This document shows, one piece after another, positions 35,300-45,116 of a stretch of DNA of 64,000 bases. The position numbers and the translations under genes were made by a program. The stretch comes from TMED23 sp964566055 (GTDB taxonomy: Bacteria > Pseudomonadota > Alphaproteobacteria > Rhodospirillales > UBA2165). How positions within the stretch are numbered: the first letter of the stretch is position 1; each line of letters starts with the position of its first letter. The notes beneath the pieces were generated by a model. It was given only the letters and a program-made list of their open reading frames with translations, had not been told where the DNA came from and did no database searches. Location: NCBI GenBank assembly GCA_964566055.1, contig CAZMHI010000001.1:69475-133474 (forward strand), in the 5' to 3' direction.

Positions 35300-37257
35300 A
35301 CTAAGGCATCCATCACCTGATCAATAACACCAGACCAATCATTGGCCGATGCTTGACGAAAAATCTGCATATTTGGATACCACGGGCTATCGGTACGATT
35401 GAGCAACCAGCGCCAATCCGGTGTTGCCGGCAGCATAATCCAGACCGGTACTCCAAGGGCGCCTGCTAAATGCGGAATGGCGGTATCGCTGGTAATCACA
35501 AGATCAAGACCGGCCATGATCGCCGCCGTATCGATAAAGGCAGCCTCACGATCAAGATCATCGCCCAAGTCCATCACAGTATCGCCGGCACCGGCCAGCT
35601 GCTCCCGGCCAAAGCCTTTTTGCAGACTGACAAATTGATATTCAGTCAATGCCAGTAATGGGCTAAGATTGGCAAAAGGAATTGAGCGTTGATGATCGGC
35701 TTCGTAGTTCGGATTTCCCTGCCAGGCGATACCGATACGCGGCTTTTTCACTTTAGCGAGTTGAGCCTCCCACTGCGCAACTAAATCTGCTTCCGCCGAA
35801 AGATAAGCTTTACCCGAGGGTATCGCATTAAGGCGCAACAAATGCGGCAGACTCATCAGCGGTGCGTTGAAATCTGCCTCCTCTGGAAGCTGATCATCAC
35901 TTACAATCACACAATCGGAAGCATAAGATTGGAGCAGATGTATCATCGAATTCGGACAGGCCAAAGTCACCTGTTCCGCTTGCTCGACCACTAAGTTTAC
36001 ATAGCGAATGAATTGAATGGTATCGCCGAGCCCCTGCTCACACCACAACAATAGGTGTTTGCCGCCAAGTGCTTCCCCCCGCCATTCAGCACCCGGCAAG
36101 GAATTTCTTATTGCCAAAAGGCTTGGCGTTTGCAGCCGATGTTCAAACTCCCGCCAGCCTTCATCGAATTGCTCAGCCAGCAGCAATGCTTGGGCCAGAT
36201 TAGAATGCAATTGTTCACTCGAAGGGTCGATTTTCAGAGCCTCTCGATAAGTCGAAATGGCGGCCTCAATTTGACCAGCGTGCTGTAGTGTTAGCGCTTT
36301 ATTACCGAGCAAAGCTTTGTCATTGGGCGACAGCTCTAGAGCTGCTTCAATATCAGCTAGCGCTTCGTCAAACTGGCCCATATCGCGGCGCACATTGGCT
36401 CGCCCACCAAGTGCACGCGGCAAGATGTCCCCAGCCTCAACCAATTGATCAAGCAGCTCCAGCGCTGCTTCAAAGTTTTTTTGTTTTTGCCGGCAAATCG
36501 CCAAATGATAGACGACCGAGCTATTGTCAGGAGCCAGCTCGCGGGCCTTGATATAGCATTCCGCCGCCGCCTCATAATCAGGTTCAGCTAAAAAGACGTT
36601 GCCTAAATTGTAATGGGCATCGGCATAATCTGGAGCTACAGCCAAGGTAGTTTGAAAAGCTCGCTTGGCCCCTTCACCTTGGTCGAGTTCGGTCAAAACA
36701 ATGCCAAGATTATTCTGGGCCGCGGCATTTTTTGGGTCGGCTGTGACGATCTTTTGAAGCAGTTCCAGTGCATCTTGTGAGCGTCCATCTTTTCTCAATG
36801 CAATGCCTAAATTAATACGCACCTCAGTACTTTCCGGGTCTAGTTCTAGGACTTTTTCAAAAGCTCGAATTGCGCCCTTCGGATTCTCCCGCAGCAATTC
36901 AGTTTCACCCAAATTATACCAACAATCGGTTCGCAAGGGTGCTGCCTCGACTGAGTGACGATAGGCGCGGGCGGCTTGATCCAAATGGCCAAGCGATTGC
37001 AAGGCATGACCGTAATTATACAAAATGGCGCTATCAGGTCCCCCAAGCGCCAGCGAACGCTCGAAAAAACCAATCGCTTGTCCATAAAGCCCGGCATCGC
37101 TCAGCACCACCGCCAATAAATGTAAAGCGGCTAAATTTTCCGGCTGGCTTTTAAGGATCGCCCGGCATTTCTCCGCCGCATCGTTCAGATCGCCCGACGA
37201 ATGAGCCTCAACAGCTTGTTCAATTGTTGGTCCGGGTGATGCACTATCTGAAGTCAT
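35281..37257 (-). CDS. TPR protein with GT9/heptosyltransferase-like C-terminal domain
   Basis: A 658-residue protein with about ten tetratricopeptide repeats (residues 10-370) and a C-terminal glycosyltransferase domain similar to ADP-heptose:LPS heptosyltransferases. The C-terminal motif is DLVITSDTAIPHLAGALGVPVW followed by WYPNMQIFRQ; the domain start has LLLWCEQGLGDTIQFIRY. Such TPR-GT9 proteins are common in Alphaproteobacteria near flagellar or exopolysaccharide genes, but their substrate is unproven. It follows the M23 peptidase gene by 17 bp on the minus strand, so the two may be one unit. Confidence 0.85.
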   Translation of the reverse strand: MTSDSASPGPTIEQAVEAHSSGDLNDAAEKCRAILKSQPENLAALHLLAVVLSDAGLYGQAIGFFERSLALGGPDSAILYNYGHALQSLGHLDQAARAYRHSVEAAPLRTDCWYNLGETELLRENPKGAIRAFEKVLELDPESTEVRINLGIALRKDGRSQDALELLQKIVTADPKNAAAQNNLGIVLTELDQGEGAKRAFQTTLAVAPDYADAHYNLGNVFLAEPDYEAAAECYIKARELAPDNSSVVYHLAICRQKQKNFEAALELLDQLVEAGDILPRALGGRANVRRDMGQFDEALADIEAALELSPNDKALLGNKALTLQHAGQIEAAISTYREALKIDPSSEQLHSNLAQALLLAEQFDEGWREFEHRLQTPSLLAIRNSLPGAEWRGEALGGKHLLLWCEQGLGDTIQFIRYVNLVVEQAEQVTLACPNSMIHLLQSYASDCVIVSDDQLPEEADFNAPLMSLPHLLRLNAIPSGKAYLSAEADLVAQWEAQLAKVKKPRIGIAWQGNPNYEADHQRSIPFANLSPLLALTEYQFVSLQKGFGREQLAGAGDTVMDLGDDLDREAAFIDTAAIMAGLDLVITSDTAIPHLAGALGVPVWIMLPATPDWRWLLNRTDSPWYPNMQIFRQASANDWSGVIDQVMDALVQEDPF

Positions 37258-37274
37258 CTTGATATCTTCTGGGA

Positions 37275-38453
37275 CTATTTGATCGTAATGCGCCGCCGCG
37301 CCCGGAAGGTTTGGTCGCCAATAATGCGTTTTCGCGTGAGCGTAATCTCACCCCGGTAATTGCCCACCGGCCAGGCGCCTTGGCTGGTCACATCTAAAAT
37401 CTGGATACCTCTGGCTTGGGCTTTTTCGATGATATTTTTAGCCGCTCCGACTTCTTTACCATCCGGTCCCAGCAAGCGTAGGACAATCTCATCGTCTTTC
37501 TTGGTATTGCGGATGACAAACCACAGAAACAACTTCAGTGACGTTTTAAATAAGGTGCTTTTTTTATAAAGGCCGCGATGAATACCGTCAGCAAGAGGCC
37601 GTTGATCATTAAAACCACCGCTATAAATTACTGAATTTTGATAAGACAACATGGCCTTCGTGGTCTCATCCCACAGTGGCTCGTCACCCGCCCGGCATTT
37701 TTCACTGCGTTTGATGCCGATAAAGGGATCTACAATTTGCTTGCCCTTGCTGACTTGAAAATGCAAATGCGGAAACTCGGTTTTCCCGGACAGGCCAACA
37801 AAGCCAATTGCCTTACCCGCTTCAACGCGCTCACCTTTTTTGACAATAATGCTGTTCTTTTTCATATGGCAGTACTGCGTGAACCAATTGCCACCATGTG
37901 AAATCCGCACGCCATTACCGCATTCGCGGCGCTTAAATATCTCAGGCGCAACCTTTCTGAAATTGACATCCGGCATACCATCCCGGACGCCAACGATTTG
38001 TCCGGGAGCAGCAACAAAAACCGGCACGCCGGTCTTCATCACAGCTAAATCACGAATCGCAAAATCAACGCCTTTATGCTTGTCGTAAGTAAGATTGCCG
38101 CAAGTGTAATCCTTGTGACTGCCTTCGACGCCATCGGCATCAACATAATTAAATATCCAGCAATCAACACCTGGAGTGCAGCCCAGCGGTAATTGGAACT
38201 TTGGTGGCGCCCCCGACCGGAGCGCAGCTTCAATCGCCTGCTTTTTATTTAAGGCCTCAAATTCACCCAGCATACGAGCCACTTCTTTGGCGGTTTCTTT
38301 TTCGTTAGCGCTGACCTCGGCAAGACGTTTTTCCAATTCGGCAAAATCTTTCTTAGCTTCCTGCTGGTCGAGATAAACCCGGCCCGAAAATGCCGCTAAA
38401 GCAAAGATGAGAAGAGCGAGAATGACACCAAAAATTTTACTGCTTAAATTCAT
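37275..38453 (-). CDS. M23 family metallopeptidase, membrane anchored
   Basis: A 392-residue putative cell-wall endopeptidase. An N-terminal membrane segment (MNLSSKIFGVILALLIFAL) is followed by a short coiled coil (about residues 30-75). The M23 (LytM) domain has the zinc motifs HKGVDFA and HLHFQV plus the intermediate GNGVRISHGG segment, so the catalytic His/Asp set looks complete. The C-terminal 130 residues form an extra predicted beta domain of unknown role. It is on the minus strand and precedes the TPR-GT9 gene by 17 bp. It may act on peptidoglycan during growth or division. Confidence 0.88.
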   Translation of the reverse strand: MNLSSKIFGVILALLIFALAAFSGRVYLDQQEAKKDFAELEKRLAEVSANEKETAKEVARMLGEFEALNKKQAIEAALRSGAPPKFQLPLGCTPGVDCWIFNYVDADGVEGSHKDYTCGNLTYDKHKGVDFAIRDLAVMKTGVPVFVAAPGQIVGVRDGMPDVNFRKVAPEIFKRRECGNGVRISHGGNWFTQYCHMKKNSIIVKKGERVEAGKAIGFVGLSGKTEFPHLHFQVSKGKQIVDPFIGIKRSEKCRAGDEPLWDETTKAMLSYQNSVIYSGGFNDQRPLADGIHRGLYKKSTLFKTSLKLFLWFVIRNTKKDDEIVLRLLGPDGKEVGAAKNIIEKAQARGIQILDVTSQGAWPVGNYRGEITLTRKRIIGDQTFRARRRITIK

Positions 38454-38564
38454 CGATCAAAATTCGTTTTGCCAGAATGTCAGATTAATTAACCATGCGC
38501 AGATGATCGCGTTAGGTATGTTAAATATTCAATATTATAAACAGGTTAACGGCGCTAGGCCTAT

Positions 38565-38594
38565 TTGAAAATATTCAAGCTACAGCCTAATAAT
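38565..38594 (+). promoter_or_regulatory. Possible sigma-70 promoter for ribF-ileS-lspA
   Basis: TTGAAA (38565-38570) and AATAAT (38589-38594) match the -35 and -10 consensus at 5/6 each with an 18-base spacer, 80 bp before the ribF start. No riboflavin (FMN) riboswitch was seen in this gap. Confidence 0.35.
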
Positions 38595-38673
38595 TCTTAC
38601 ACTAAGATATTCCACTCGATATCGCCAATTTGTACTTGACCCATAAGGGTTGCGCTGACAATTTCCACGCCGC

Positions 38674-39621
38674 ATGCGCATTTACCGACATTATAATGAC
38701 CTGCCGGAAGATCACCGCCGTGGCGCCATAGCCATCGGCAACTTTGACGGCGTCCACCGGGGTCACCGTAAAGTGATCAACCAAGCGGGTATATATTCCC
38801 ATGAACAGGGCGTGCCGTGGGGCGTTTTGACCTTTGAGCCTCATCCGCGCATGGTTTTTAAACCGGATGAGCCACCGTTTAGGCTCACCCCATTTCATAT
38901 TAAAGCCCGCCATATTGAAGAAATGGGAGTCGAATTTCTGGTTGTGCTTCACTTTGATAACCAGTTAGCAAAGATCACAGCAGAGGATTTTGTTAAAGAG
39001 GTGCTGGTTGGTGGCTTTGATGCTTCCTACGTCGTTTCCGGCTTCAATTTCAAGTTTGGTTATAAAGGCGCTGGAGATACGAATTTGTTAAGTCAGATGG
39101 GAACAACACTCGGCTTCGCGACGAACGGCATTGATGAAGTGATAGATGATACGGGTGAGATCATTTCTTCGACCCGGATTCGTCAATATTTGGCCGATGC
39201 CAAACCCCGAAAAGCTGCAGATTTATTGGGCCGCCGGTTCGAAATTGAAGGCCGGGTCAGCAAAGGTGATCAACGCGGCCGGACCATTGGCTTTCCGACC
39301 GCCAACATTGAATTAGAAACCAATACCCGGCCCGCCATTGGCGTTTACGCCATCCGCGCGGGAATAGATCGCGGCCCGGATACGGTTTGGCATGACGGCG
39401 TCGCAAATTTGGGCTATAGACCCACCTTTGATGGTGAAAAATGTCAGCTGGAAGCTCATTTATTTGACTTCGATGAAGATATTTACGGTGCTCATTTACG
39501 GGTCGCTTTGGTCGAATTTATCAGGCCGGAACAAAAATTTGACGGCGTTGAAGAATTAACAACGCAAATTAAGACAGATAGCTCTGAAGCTGAAAAAATT
39601 TTAGCTGAAGAAAAAAAGTAG
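38674..39621 (+). CDS. ribF: Bifunctional riboflavin kinase / FAD synthetase
   Basis: A 315-residue bifunctional enzyme converting riboflavin to FMN and then FAD. The FAD synthetase half has GNFDGVHRGH near residue 22, HPRMVF and FNFKFGYKGAGD. The riboflavin kinase half has GDQRGRTIGFPTANIE, GVANLGYRPTF and the FIRPEQKFDGVEELTTQI end. Length and order match the family. It is the first of a likely ribF-ileS-lspA operon, an arrangement common in bacteria. Confidence 0.96.
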   Translation: MRIYRHYNDLPEDHRRGAIAIGNFDGVHRGHRKVINQAGIYSHEQGVPWGVLTFEPHPRMVFKPDEPPFRLTPFHIKARHIEEMGVEFLVVLHFDNQLAKITAEDFVKEVLVGGFDASYVVSGFNFKFGYKGAGDTNLLSQMGTTLGFATNGIDEVIDDTGEIISSTRIRQYLADAKPRKAADLLGRRFEIEGRVSKGDQRGRTIGFPTANIELETNTRPAIGVYAIRAGIDRGPDTVWHDGVANLGYRPTFDGEKCQLEAHLFDFDEDIYGAHLRVALVEFIRPEQKFDGVEELTTQIKTDSSEAEKILAEEKK

Positions 39622-39632
39622 AGAGAATTGAA

Positions 39633-42467
39633 ATGAGTGTTGATTATAAAAACACCGTATATTTACCCAAAACCGACTTTCCGATGAAGGCTGGCTTAAG
39701 CAAACGTGAGCCCGAATTGCTGGAACGCTGGGACCGCCTTGATCTTTATAAGCGGCTGCGGGAAGACGCTAAAGGGCGCGAAAAATTTATCCTTCATGAT
39801 GGGCCGCCTTATGCCAACGGCAATCTCCATATCGGCCACGCGCTCAATAAGATTCTCAAAGACGTCATCGTGCGCTCGCAACAGATGCTCGGCAAGGATT
39901 CCAATTACGTGCCGGGCTGGGATTGCCACGGCTTACCGATTGAATGGAAAATCGAGGAAAAGTACCGTAAAAAAGGCGCCAACAAAGACGATGTGCCGAT
40001 TGCAGAATTTCGCCAGGAATGCCGTGATTTCGCCGAGCACTGGATAGACATTCAACGGGTTGAATTTAAACGCCTCGGCATCGAAGGCGATTGGGACAAC
40101 CCCTACACCACTATGACCTACCCCGCCGAGGCACAGATCGTGCGCGAGCTGGGTAAGTTTTTGATGAACGGCAGCCTCTACCGGGGGGCCAAGCCGGTGA
40201 TGTGGTCGGTAGTTGAAAAAACCGCTCTTGCTGAAGCAGAAATCGAATATCACGACCACACCTCCAACACGATTTTCGTCCGCTTTCCAGTTACCGATGC
40301 CTCTAAATCCGACATTGCCAAAGGTGCGGATGTAGTAATCTGGACGACAACTCCCTGGACCATTCCCGGCAACCGGGCCATCGCTTTCAGCGCTAAGGAC
40401 AGCTATGTCCGTTTAAAAATCACCGGCGTCAGCGACGAAGCCCAGGAAAACTGGCAGACCCAAGCGGGTGATGAAATTATTGTTGCGGAAGCGCTGATCG
40501 GCCAAGTGGTTGAAACAACTGGCATTGAAGCCCACGAAATCACCGCGACTTTCAAAGGCAGCGACCTCGCCGGCACAATTTGCCAGCATCCGTTCAACGG
40601 CCAGGGATATGATTTCGAAGTGCCGTTACTAGCAGCTAATTTTGTCGAGATGGATACCGGTTCCGGCTTTGTTCATATCGCCCCCGGTCATGGCGCCGAT
40701 GACTGGGAATTGGGCATCGCCAATGGCATTGCCGTGCCCGACACCGTCGGCGGTGACGGACTTTATTTCGACCATGTGCCGCTCTTTGCCGGCGTTCATG
40801 TCTTTAAAGCCGATGATGTCGTGATTGAGGCGATGAAGGAAGCCAAGGCATTGTTGGCTAATGGTAAGATTAATCACTCTTATCCGCATTCTTGGCGCTC
40901 CAAAGCGCCGCTGATTTTCCGTAATACGCCGCAATGGTTCATCAGTATGGAAAGCGATAATCTGCGGGATAAAGCACTGCGCGCCATTAAAGATACGGAA
41001 TTCTATCCAGCTTCGGGCCGTAACCGGCTGCATGGCATGATCGCCGAGCGGCCTGATTGGTGTGTTTCCCGTCAACGCGCCTGGGGCGTGCCGATCACCG
41101 TTTTTGTTCACAAAGAAAGCGGCGAAGTGTTGCGCGATCAGGCAGTGCTGGATCGTATCATTGAAGCTGTCGAGGCCGAAGGCGCAGATGCTTGGTTTTC
41201 TGCTGATCCAACGCGATTCTTAGGCGATGGCTATGAGGCCGAAGATTACGAAAAAATCGATGACATTTTGGATGTCTGGTTTGATTCGGGCTCAACCCAT
41301 TCCTTTGTGCTGGAACAACGTGATGATCTGCAATGGCCGGCCTCGCTTTATCTCGAAGGCACCGACCAGCATCGTGGCTGGTTCCATTCCTCACTGCTCG
41401 AAAGCTGTGGCACGCGTGGCCGGGCACCCTATGATGCGGTGCTGACCCATGGCTTTGTGATGGCTGAAGATGGCCAGAAAATGTCGAAATCGCTTGGTAA
41501 TATCACCGCCCCTCAGGAAGTTGTCGAACAGCACGGCGCTGATATTCTCCGCCTCTGGGTGGTTGGCTCCGATTACTCGGATGATCTTCGGATTGGCAAG
41601 GAGATCGTCAAACATCACTCGGATATTTACCGCCGCTTGCGCAATACGTTGCGCTTTTTATTGGGCAATCTGAACGGCTTTGACGAAGCCGAAAAACTGC
41701 CGGTGAACGAAATGCCGGAGCTCGACCGCTGGGTGCTGCACCGCATTTACGAATTGGATGCGATGATCAGAAAAGCCTGTGACAAGTTCGAGTTTCATTC
41801 ACTATTTACCGAGCTGCATAATTTTTGTGCGGTCGATTTGTCCGCCTTTTATCTCGATATCCGCAAAGACGCACTTTATTGCGACAGCGCCGATGCAATC
41901 GCCCGCCGGGCGGCTCGAACAGTATTGGATCAGTTGTTCAATTGCCTGACCGCCTGGTTTGCGCCTTTTATCTGCTTTACCGCGGAAGAGGCCTGGCTGG
42001 CGCGATTCCCGGACGACAATGACAGTGTGCATTTGCGTCTCTTCCCGGATATTCCGAAAACCTGGAAGAATAACGAACTCGCTGCGAAATGGGAGAAAAT
42101 CCGCGATCTCCGCCGTGTCGTCACAGGTGCCTTGGAAATTGAGCGCGCTGAAAAACGCATCGGCTCTTCGCTGCAGGCAAATCCAGTTATTTTTGCCACC
42201 GCTGACTTTATTAGCGCGCTGGACGGTTTGGATTTAGCTGAAATTGCCATTACCTCAAATGCCCAGCTCAGCGAAGGTGACGTACCGGAAGGTGCTTTCA
42301 CAGTTGAGGACGTTCCCGGTGTCGGCGTCCAGCCCAATTTGGCCGAAGGTGAGAAATGTGTGCGCTGTTACAAAGTATTGCCCGAAGTCGGCACAATTTC
42401 CGGCCATGAAGAGGTCTGTGGACGCTGTGCCGAAGCGGCTGATAATTTCCCGGTCGCAGCAGAATAG
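39633..42467 (+). CDS. ileS: Isoleucyl-tRNA synthetase
   Basis: A 944-residue class I aminoacyl-tRNA synthetase charging tRNA-Ile. The HIGH motif is in NLHIGHALNK and KMSKS in GQKMSKSLGN; the editing domain contains HGADDWELG. A C-terminal zinc finger (CVRCYKVLPEVG ... EVCGRC) is present, as in bacterial long-form IleS. Length fits the family. It starts 11 bp after ribF. Confidence 0.97.
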   Translation: MSVDYKNTVYLPKTDFPMKAGLSKREPELLERWDRLDLYKRLREDAKGREKFILHDGPPYANGNLHIGHALNKILKDVIVRSQQMLGKDSNYVPGWDCHGLPIEWKIEEKYRKKGANKDDVPIAEFRQECRDFAEHWIDIQRVEFKRLGIEGDWDNPYTTMTYPAEAQIVRELGKFLMNGSLYRGAKPVMWSVVEKTALAEAEIEYHDHTSNTIFVRFPVTDASKSDIAKGADVVIWTTTPWTIPGNRAIAFSAKDSYVRLKITGVSDEAQENWQTQAGDEIIVAEALIGQVVETTGIEAHEITATFKGSDLAGTICQHPFNGQGYDFEVPLLAANFVEMDTGSGFVHIAPGHGADDWELGIANGIAVPDTVGGDGLYFDHVPLFAGVHVFKADDVVIEAMKEAKALLANGKINHSYPHSWRSKAPLIFRNTPQWFISMESDNLRDKALRAIKDTEFYPASGRNRLHGMIAERPDWCVSRQRAWGVPITVFVHKESGEVLRDQAVLDRIIEAVEAEGADAWFSADPTRFLGDGYEAEDYEKIDDILDVWFDSGSTHSFVLEQRDDLQWPASLYLEGTDQHRGWFHSSLLESCGTRGRAPYDAVLTHGFVMAEDGQKMSKSLGNITAPQEVVEQHGADILRLWVVGSDYSDDLRIGKEIVKHHSDIYRRLRNTLRFLLGNLNGFDEAEKLPVNEMPELDRWVLHRIYELDAMIRKACDKFEFHSLFTELHNFCAVDLSAFYLDIRKDALYCDSADAIARRAARTVLDQLFNCLTAWFAPFICFTAEEAWLARFPDDNDSVHLRLFPDIPKTWKNNELAAKWEKIRDLRRVVTGALEIERAEKRIGSSLQANPVIFATADFISALDGLDLAEIAITSNAQLSEGDVPEGAFTVEDVPGVGVQPNLAEGEKCVRCYKVLPEVGTISGHEEVCGRCAEAADNFPVAAE

Positions 42468-42502
42468 CGGCTTATAATAAATTTTTTTTAGGAGCGCTTA
42501 GT

Positions 42503-42997
42503 TTGTCGCCACTAGCCCGCTTTGGATGTCTTATCGCCGCTCTTGCCGTCGCGCTGGATCAAGCAACGAAATGGTGGATTCTTGAGGGTGTTATGCAGCC
42601 CCCCCGGGTTATTCCGGTGACTCCTTTTTTTAATTTATTACTGACGTGGAACAACGGGGTCAGCTTTGGATTATTTAACAATTCCAATAGTTTAAATGCA
42701 CTGGTTCTTTCATTATTGGCGCTCGCTATTGTCATATTCTTGTTTTTTTGGCTGCGCAAGGCGGATAACAAACGTATGGCAGTCGGACTTGGACTTATCA
42801 TCGGCGGCGCCTTGGGCAATGTAATTGATCGCGGCCTCCACGGCGCGGTGGTCGATTTTCTTGATTTCTACATAGATACGCTGCATTGGCCGGCTTTTAA
42901 CATTGCCGATAGCTGCATTACCGTTGGTGCCATACTATTAATTTTCGATTCGCTATTTTCTCCCAAGCCGGAACAGGCTAAAATAGAAGATAAATAG
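42503..42997 (+). CDS. lspA: Lipoprotein signal peptidase (signal peptidase II)
   Basis: A 164-residue aspartic protease that cleaves lipoprotein signal peptides in the inner membrane, with four transmembrane helices. The catalytic aspartates are those of GNVIDR and FNIADS, and the NNGVSFGLF motif is present. The TTG start is supported by GGAG 8 bases upstream. The downstream gene encodes a lipoprotein, so LspA probably processes it among others. Confidence 0.95.
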   Translation: MSPLARFGCLIAALAVALDQATKWWILEGVMQPPRVIPVTPFFNLLLTWNNGVSFGLFNNSNSLNALVLSLLALAIVIFLFFWLRKADNKRMAVGLGLIIGGALGNVIDRGLHGAVVDFLDFYIDTLHWPAFNIADSCITVGAILLIFDSLFSPKPEQAKIEDK

Positions 42998-43013
42998 AAA
43001 GACAGTGAATATT

Positions 43014-43595
43014 ATGAACAATAACATTTATCCACTATTCGCTATTCTCGCCGCCGCCCTATTGTTGAGCGGTTGTGAAGGCGCTAAGCGGGCCCTGGGG
43101 CAATCCAAGGACGCACCGGATGAATTTGCCGTCTATCAGCGCGCGCCATTGAGCCTGCCGCCGGGATATGGCTTAAAACCCCCAACCCCAGGCGCAGAGC
43201 GTCCCCAGGCCGTTAATCCACGTGATCGTGCAGTTCAGGCGCTTGGCACCGGACAGCAACGCGCCCAACCCCGCCAAGTCGGTAGTACTGATAGCTCCTC
43301 CCGTCTGAGCCCGGGTGAAAGATCTGTTCTGCAATTAACCGGCGCTACCAATGCTGATCCATCTATCCGCTTACAGGTCACCAAAGAGACCGCTGTCATG
43401 GCGCAGGAAAGCATCACCGTCACTGATAAAATCGCCTTCTGGCAAGACCCTAGCCAATTCGGCACGACAGTTGATGCGACCAAAGAAGCCAAACGTATCC
43501 GTGAAAACCAGGCCCTCGGCAAGCCGCTCAATCAGGGTGAAGTCCCGACTATCAAGCGTAAAAGCAAAGCCCTTCTCGAAGACGTCTTTAAATAG
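43014..43595 (+). CDS. DUF3035 lipoprotein
   Basis: About 193 residues with a signal peptide ending in the lipobox LLSGC, so a lipid-anchored envelope protein. The conserved DUF3035 segments are visible: KDAPDEFAVYQRAPLSLPPGYGLKPPTPG early and a Lys-rich KRKSKALLEDVFK ending. The family is found mainly in Alphaproteobacteria and has no proven function. A GTG three codons upstream is an alternative start. It is 16 bp after lspA and precedes the M16 pair. Confidence 0.88.
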   Translation: MNNNIYPLFAILAAALLLSGCEGAKRALGQSKDAPDEFAVYQRAPLSLPPGYGLKPPTPGAERPQAVNPRDRAVQALGTGQQRAQPRQVGSTDSSSRLSPGERSVLQLTGATNADPSIRLQVTKETAVMAQESITVTDKIAFWQDPSQFGTTVDATKEAKRIRENQALGKPLNQGEVPTIKRKSKALLEDVFK

Positions 43596-43753
43596 ACCTT
43601 CACTTTCATGCGATCTCACGCGAATTTTTGGGTGAGGCGGCTTTAATAAACTGTCCGCTGGTCTATATTTAACTTAAATTTTATATCTGCGCCGGAATGG
43701 TGCTCTATTAACGTTCATAAATATGATATTGCGAACGGAAAGTGGCGGTTTCT

Positions 43754-45112
43754 ATGATCTTAATCAGAACAGTTTTTATTAGCTTCATAACTTTATCGGC
43801 TGCAGTATTTATTGCTGCCCCTCAACCAGCTGCGGCGGGGGTTTTTAACCCCGAAACTTTCACTTTAAAAAACGGTATGCAGGTTGTGGTTATCTCAAAT
43901 CACCGGGCGCCGATTGTGCGCCATATGGTGTGGTATAAAGTCGGCGCCGCCGATGAGCCGCGCGGTAAATCTGGCATCGCCCATTTTTTCGAACACCTCA
44001 TGTTCAAGAAAACAAAAACCTTGAAATCGGGCGAGTTTTCTAAAATCGTCGCCCGCAATGGCGGCCGCGATAATGCCTTCACCTCGCATGACTATACCGG
44101 CTATCACCAGAGCATTTCGGTAGACCGGCTGGAAACTGTGATGATACTGGAAGCAGACCGGATGCGCGGCCTCATTCTGGAAAACGATCAAATCGAGCCT
44201 GAACGCCAAGTTGTGCTAGAAGAAAGGCGCTCCCGCACGGACAATTCCCCCGGCGCCAAGCTCGGTGAGCAAATGAACGCCGCGATGTATATGAACTACC
44301 CCTACCACGATCCGGTCATTGGCTGGGAACATGAAATTCGCGGCCTGACCAAAGCTGATCTGAAAAAATTCTATGACAAGTGGTACCGCCCCAATAATGC
44401 CATACTCGTGGTCGCTGGTGACATTACAGCCAAGCAACTCAGGCCTCTGGCGGAGAAAATTTATGGCGTCATTCCAGCCGGAGAGCCAACCAAGCGGATA
44501 CGTACAAAAGAACCGCCTCATAACGCCGCCATCCGGGTAACTTTAAGAGACCGCCGGGTGCGCCAACCCAGCATCAGACGTCGCTACCTGGCGCCGAGTT
44601 TGCAATTTGGCGAACGCAAACATGTCTATCCTTTAGAATTATTAGCGCAAGTTTTCGGCGGCGGCTCAACCAGCACGCTGTACCGGTCATTGGTGGTGAA
44701 GCAGAAACTCGCCGTCTCTGCCGGGGCTTATTATGATGGTGATAATATGGGGCCTTCGAGCTTTGGCCTGTATGCCAGCCCCCGGCCCGGCGTCTCCATC
44801 GAGGATTTGGAAGCGGCACTGGATAAAGAGATCGAGCAACTGCTGGAAGGGGGCGTCAAAGAGGCAAATGTTACCCGGGCCATAAACAGCATGCTGGCGG
44901 AAGCAATCTACGCCAGGGATTCTGTCGGTGGCGGGGCGCGGATAATCGGCTCAGCCCTTGCTAGCGGTCAAACCATCGCTGATGTCGAGGAATGGCCGGA
45001 ACGCATCGGCAAAGTAACGCCTGAGCAAATTAATCAAGCCGCCAAAGCTGTATTGGTTGAAAAAAATAGTATTACCGGCTTGCTGCTACCGAAAAAAAGA
45101 AAAGGGAGCTAA
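43754..45112 (+). CDS. M16 family zinc peptidase, catalytic partner
   Basis: A secreted peptidase of about 452 residues: signal peptide with cleavage near PAAAG, then an M16 domain with the inverted zinc motif HFFEH (HFFEHLMFK) and the downstream third ligand in QVVLEERRSRTDN. The C-terminal half has the FGGGSTSTLYRSLVVKQKLA motif. It is followed 4 bp later by a second M16 gene lacking the zinc motif; such pairs form heterodimers with one active subunit. The preferred ATG is 43754; a GTG four codons upstream is in frame. Confidence 0.92.
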   Translation: MILIRTVFISFITLSAAVFIAAPQPAAAGVFNPETFTLKNGMQVVVISNHRAPIVRHMVWYKVGAADEPRGKSGIAHFFEHLMFKKTKTLKSGEFSKIVARNGGRDNAFTSHDYTGYHQSISVDRLETVMILEADRMRGLILENDQIEPERQVVLEERRSRTDNSPGAKLGEQMNAAMYMNYPYHDPVIGWEHEIRGLTKADLKKFYDKWYRPNNAILVVAGDITAKQLRPLAEKIYGVIPAGEPTKRIRTKEPPHNAAIRVTLRDRRVRQPSIRRRYLAPSLQFGERKHVYPLELLAQVFGGGSTSTLYRSLVVKQKLAVSAGAYYDGDNMGPSSFGLYASPRPGVSIEDLEAALDKEIEQLLEGGVKEANVTRAINSMLAEAIYARDSVGGGARIIGSALASGQTIADVEEWPERIGKVTPEQINQAAKAVLVEKNSITGLLLPKKRKGS

Positions 45113-45116
45113 GCGG

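Noticed and set aside
38454..38673. Possible FMN riboswitch before ribF
   Set aside because: None of the conserved FMN-aptamer segments could be found in the 220-bp gap.
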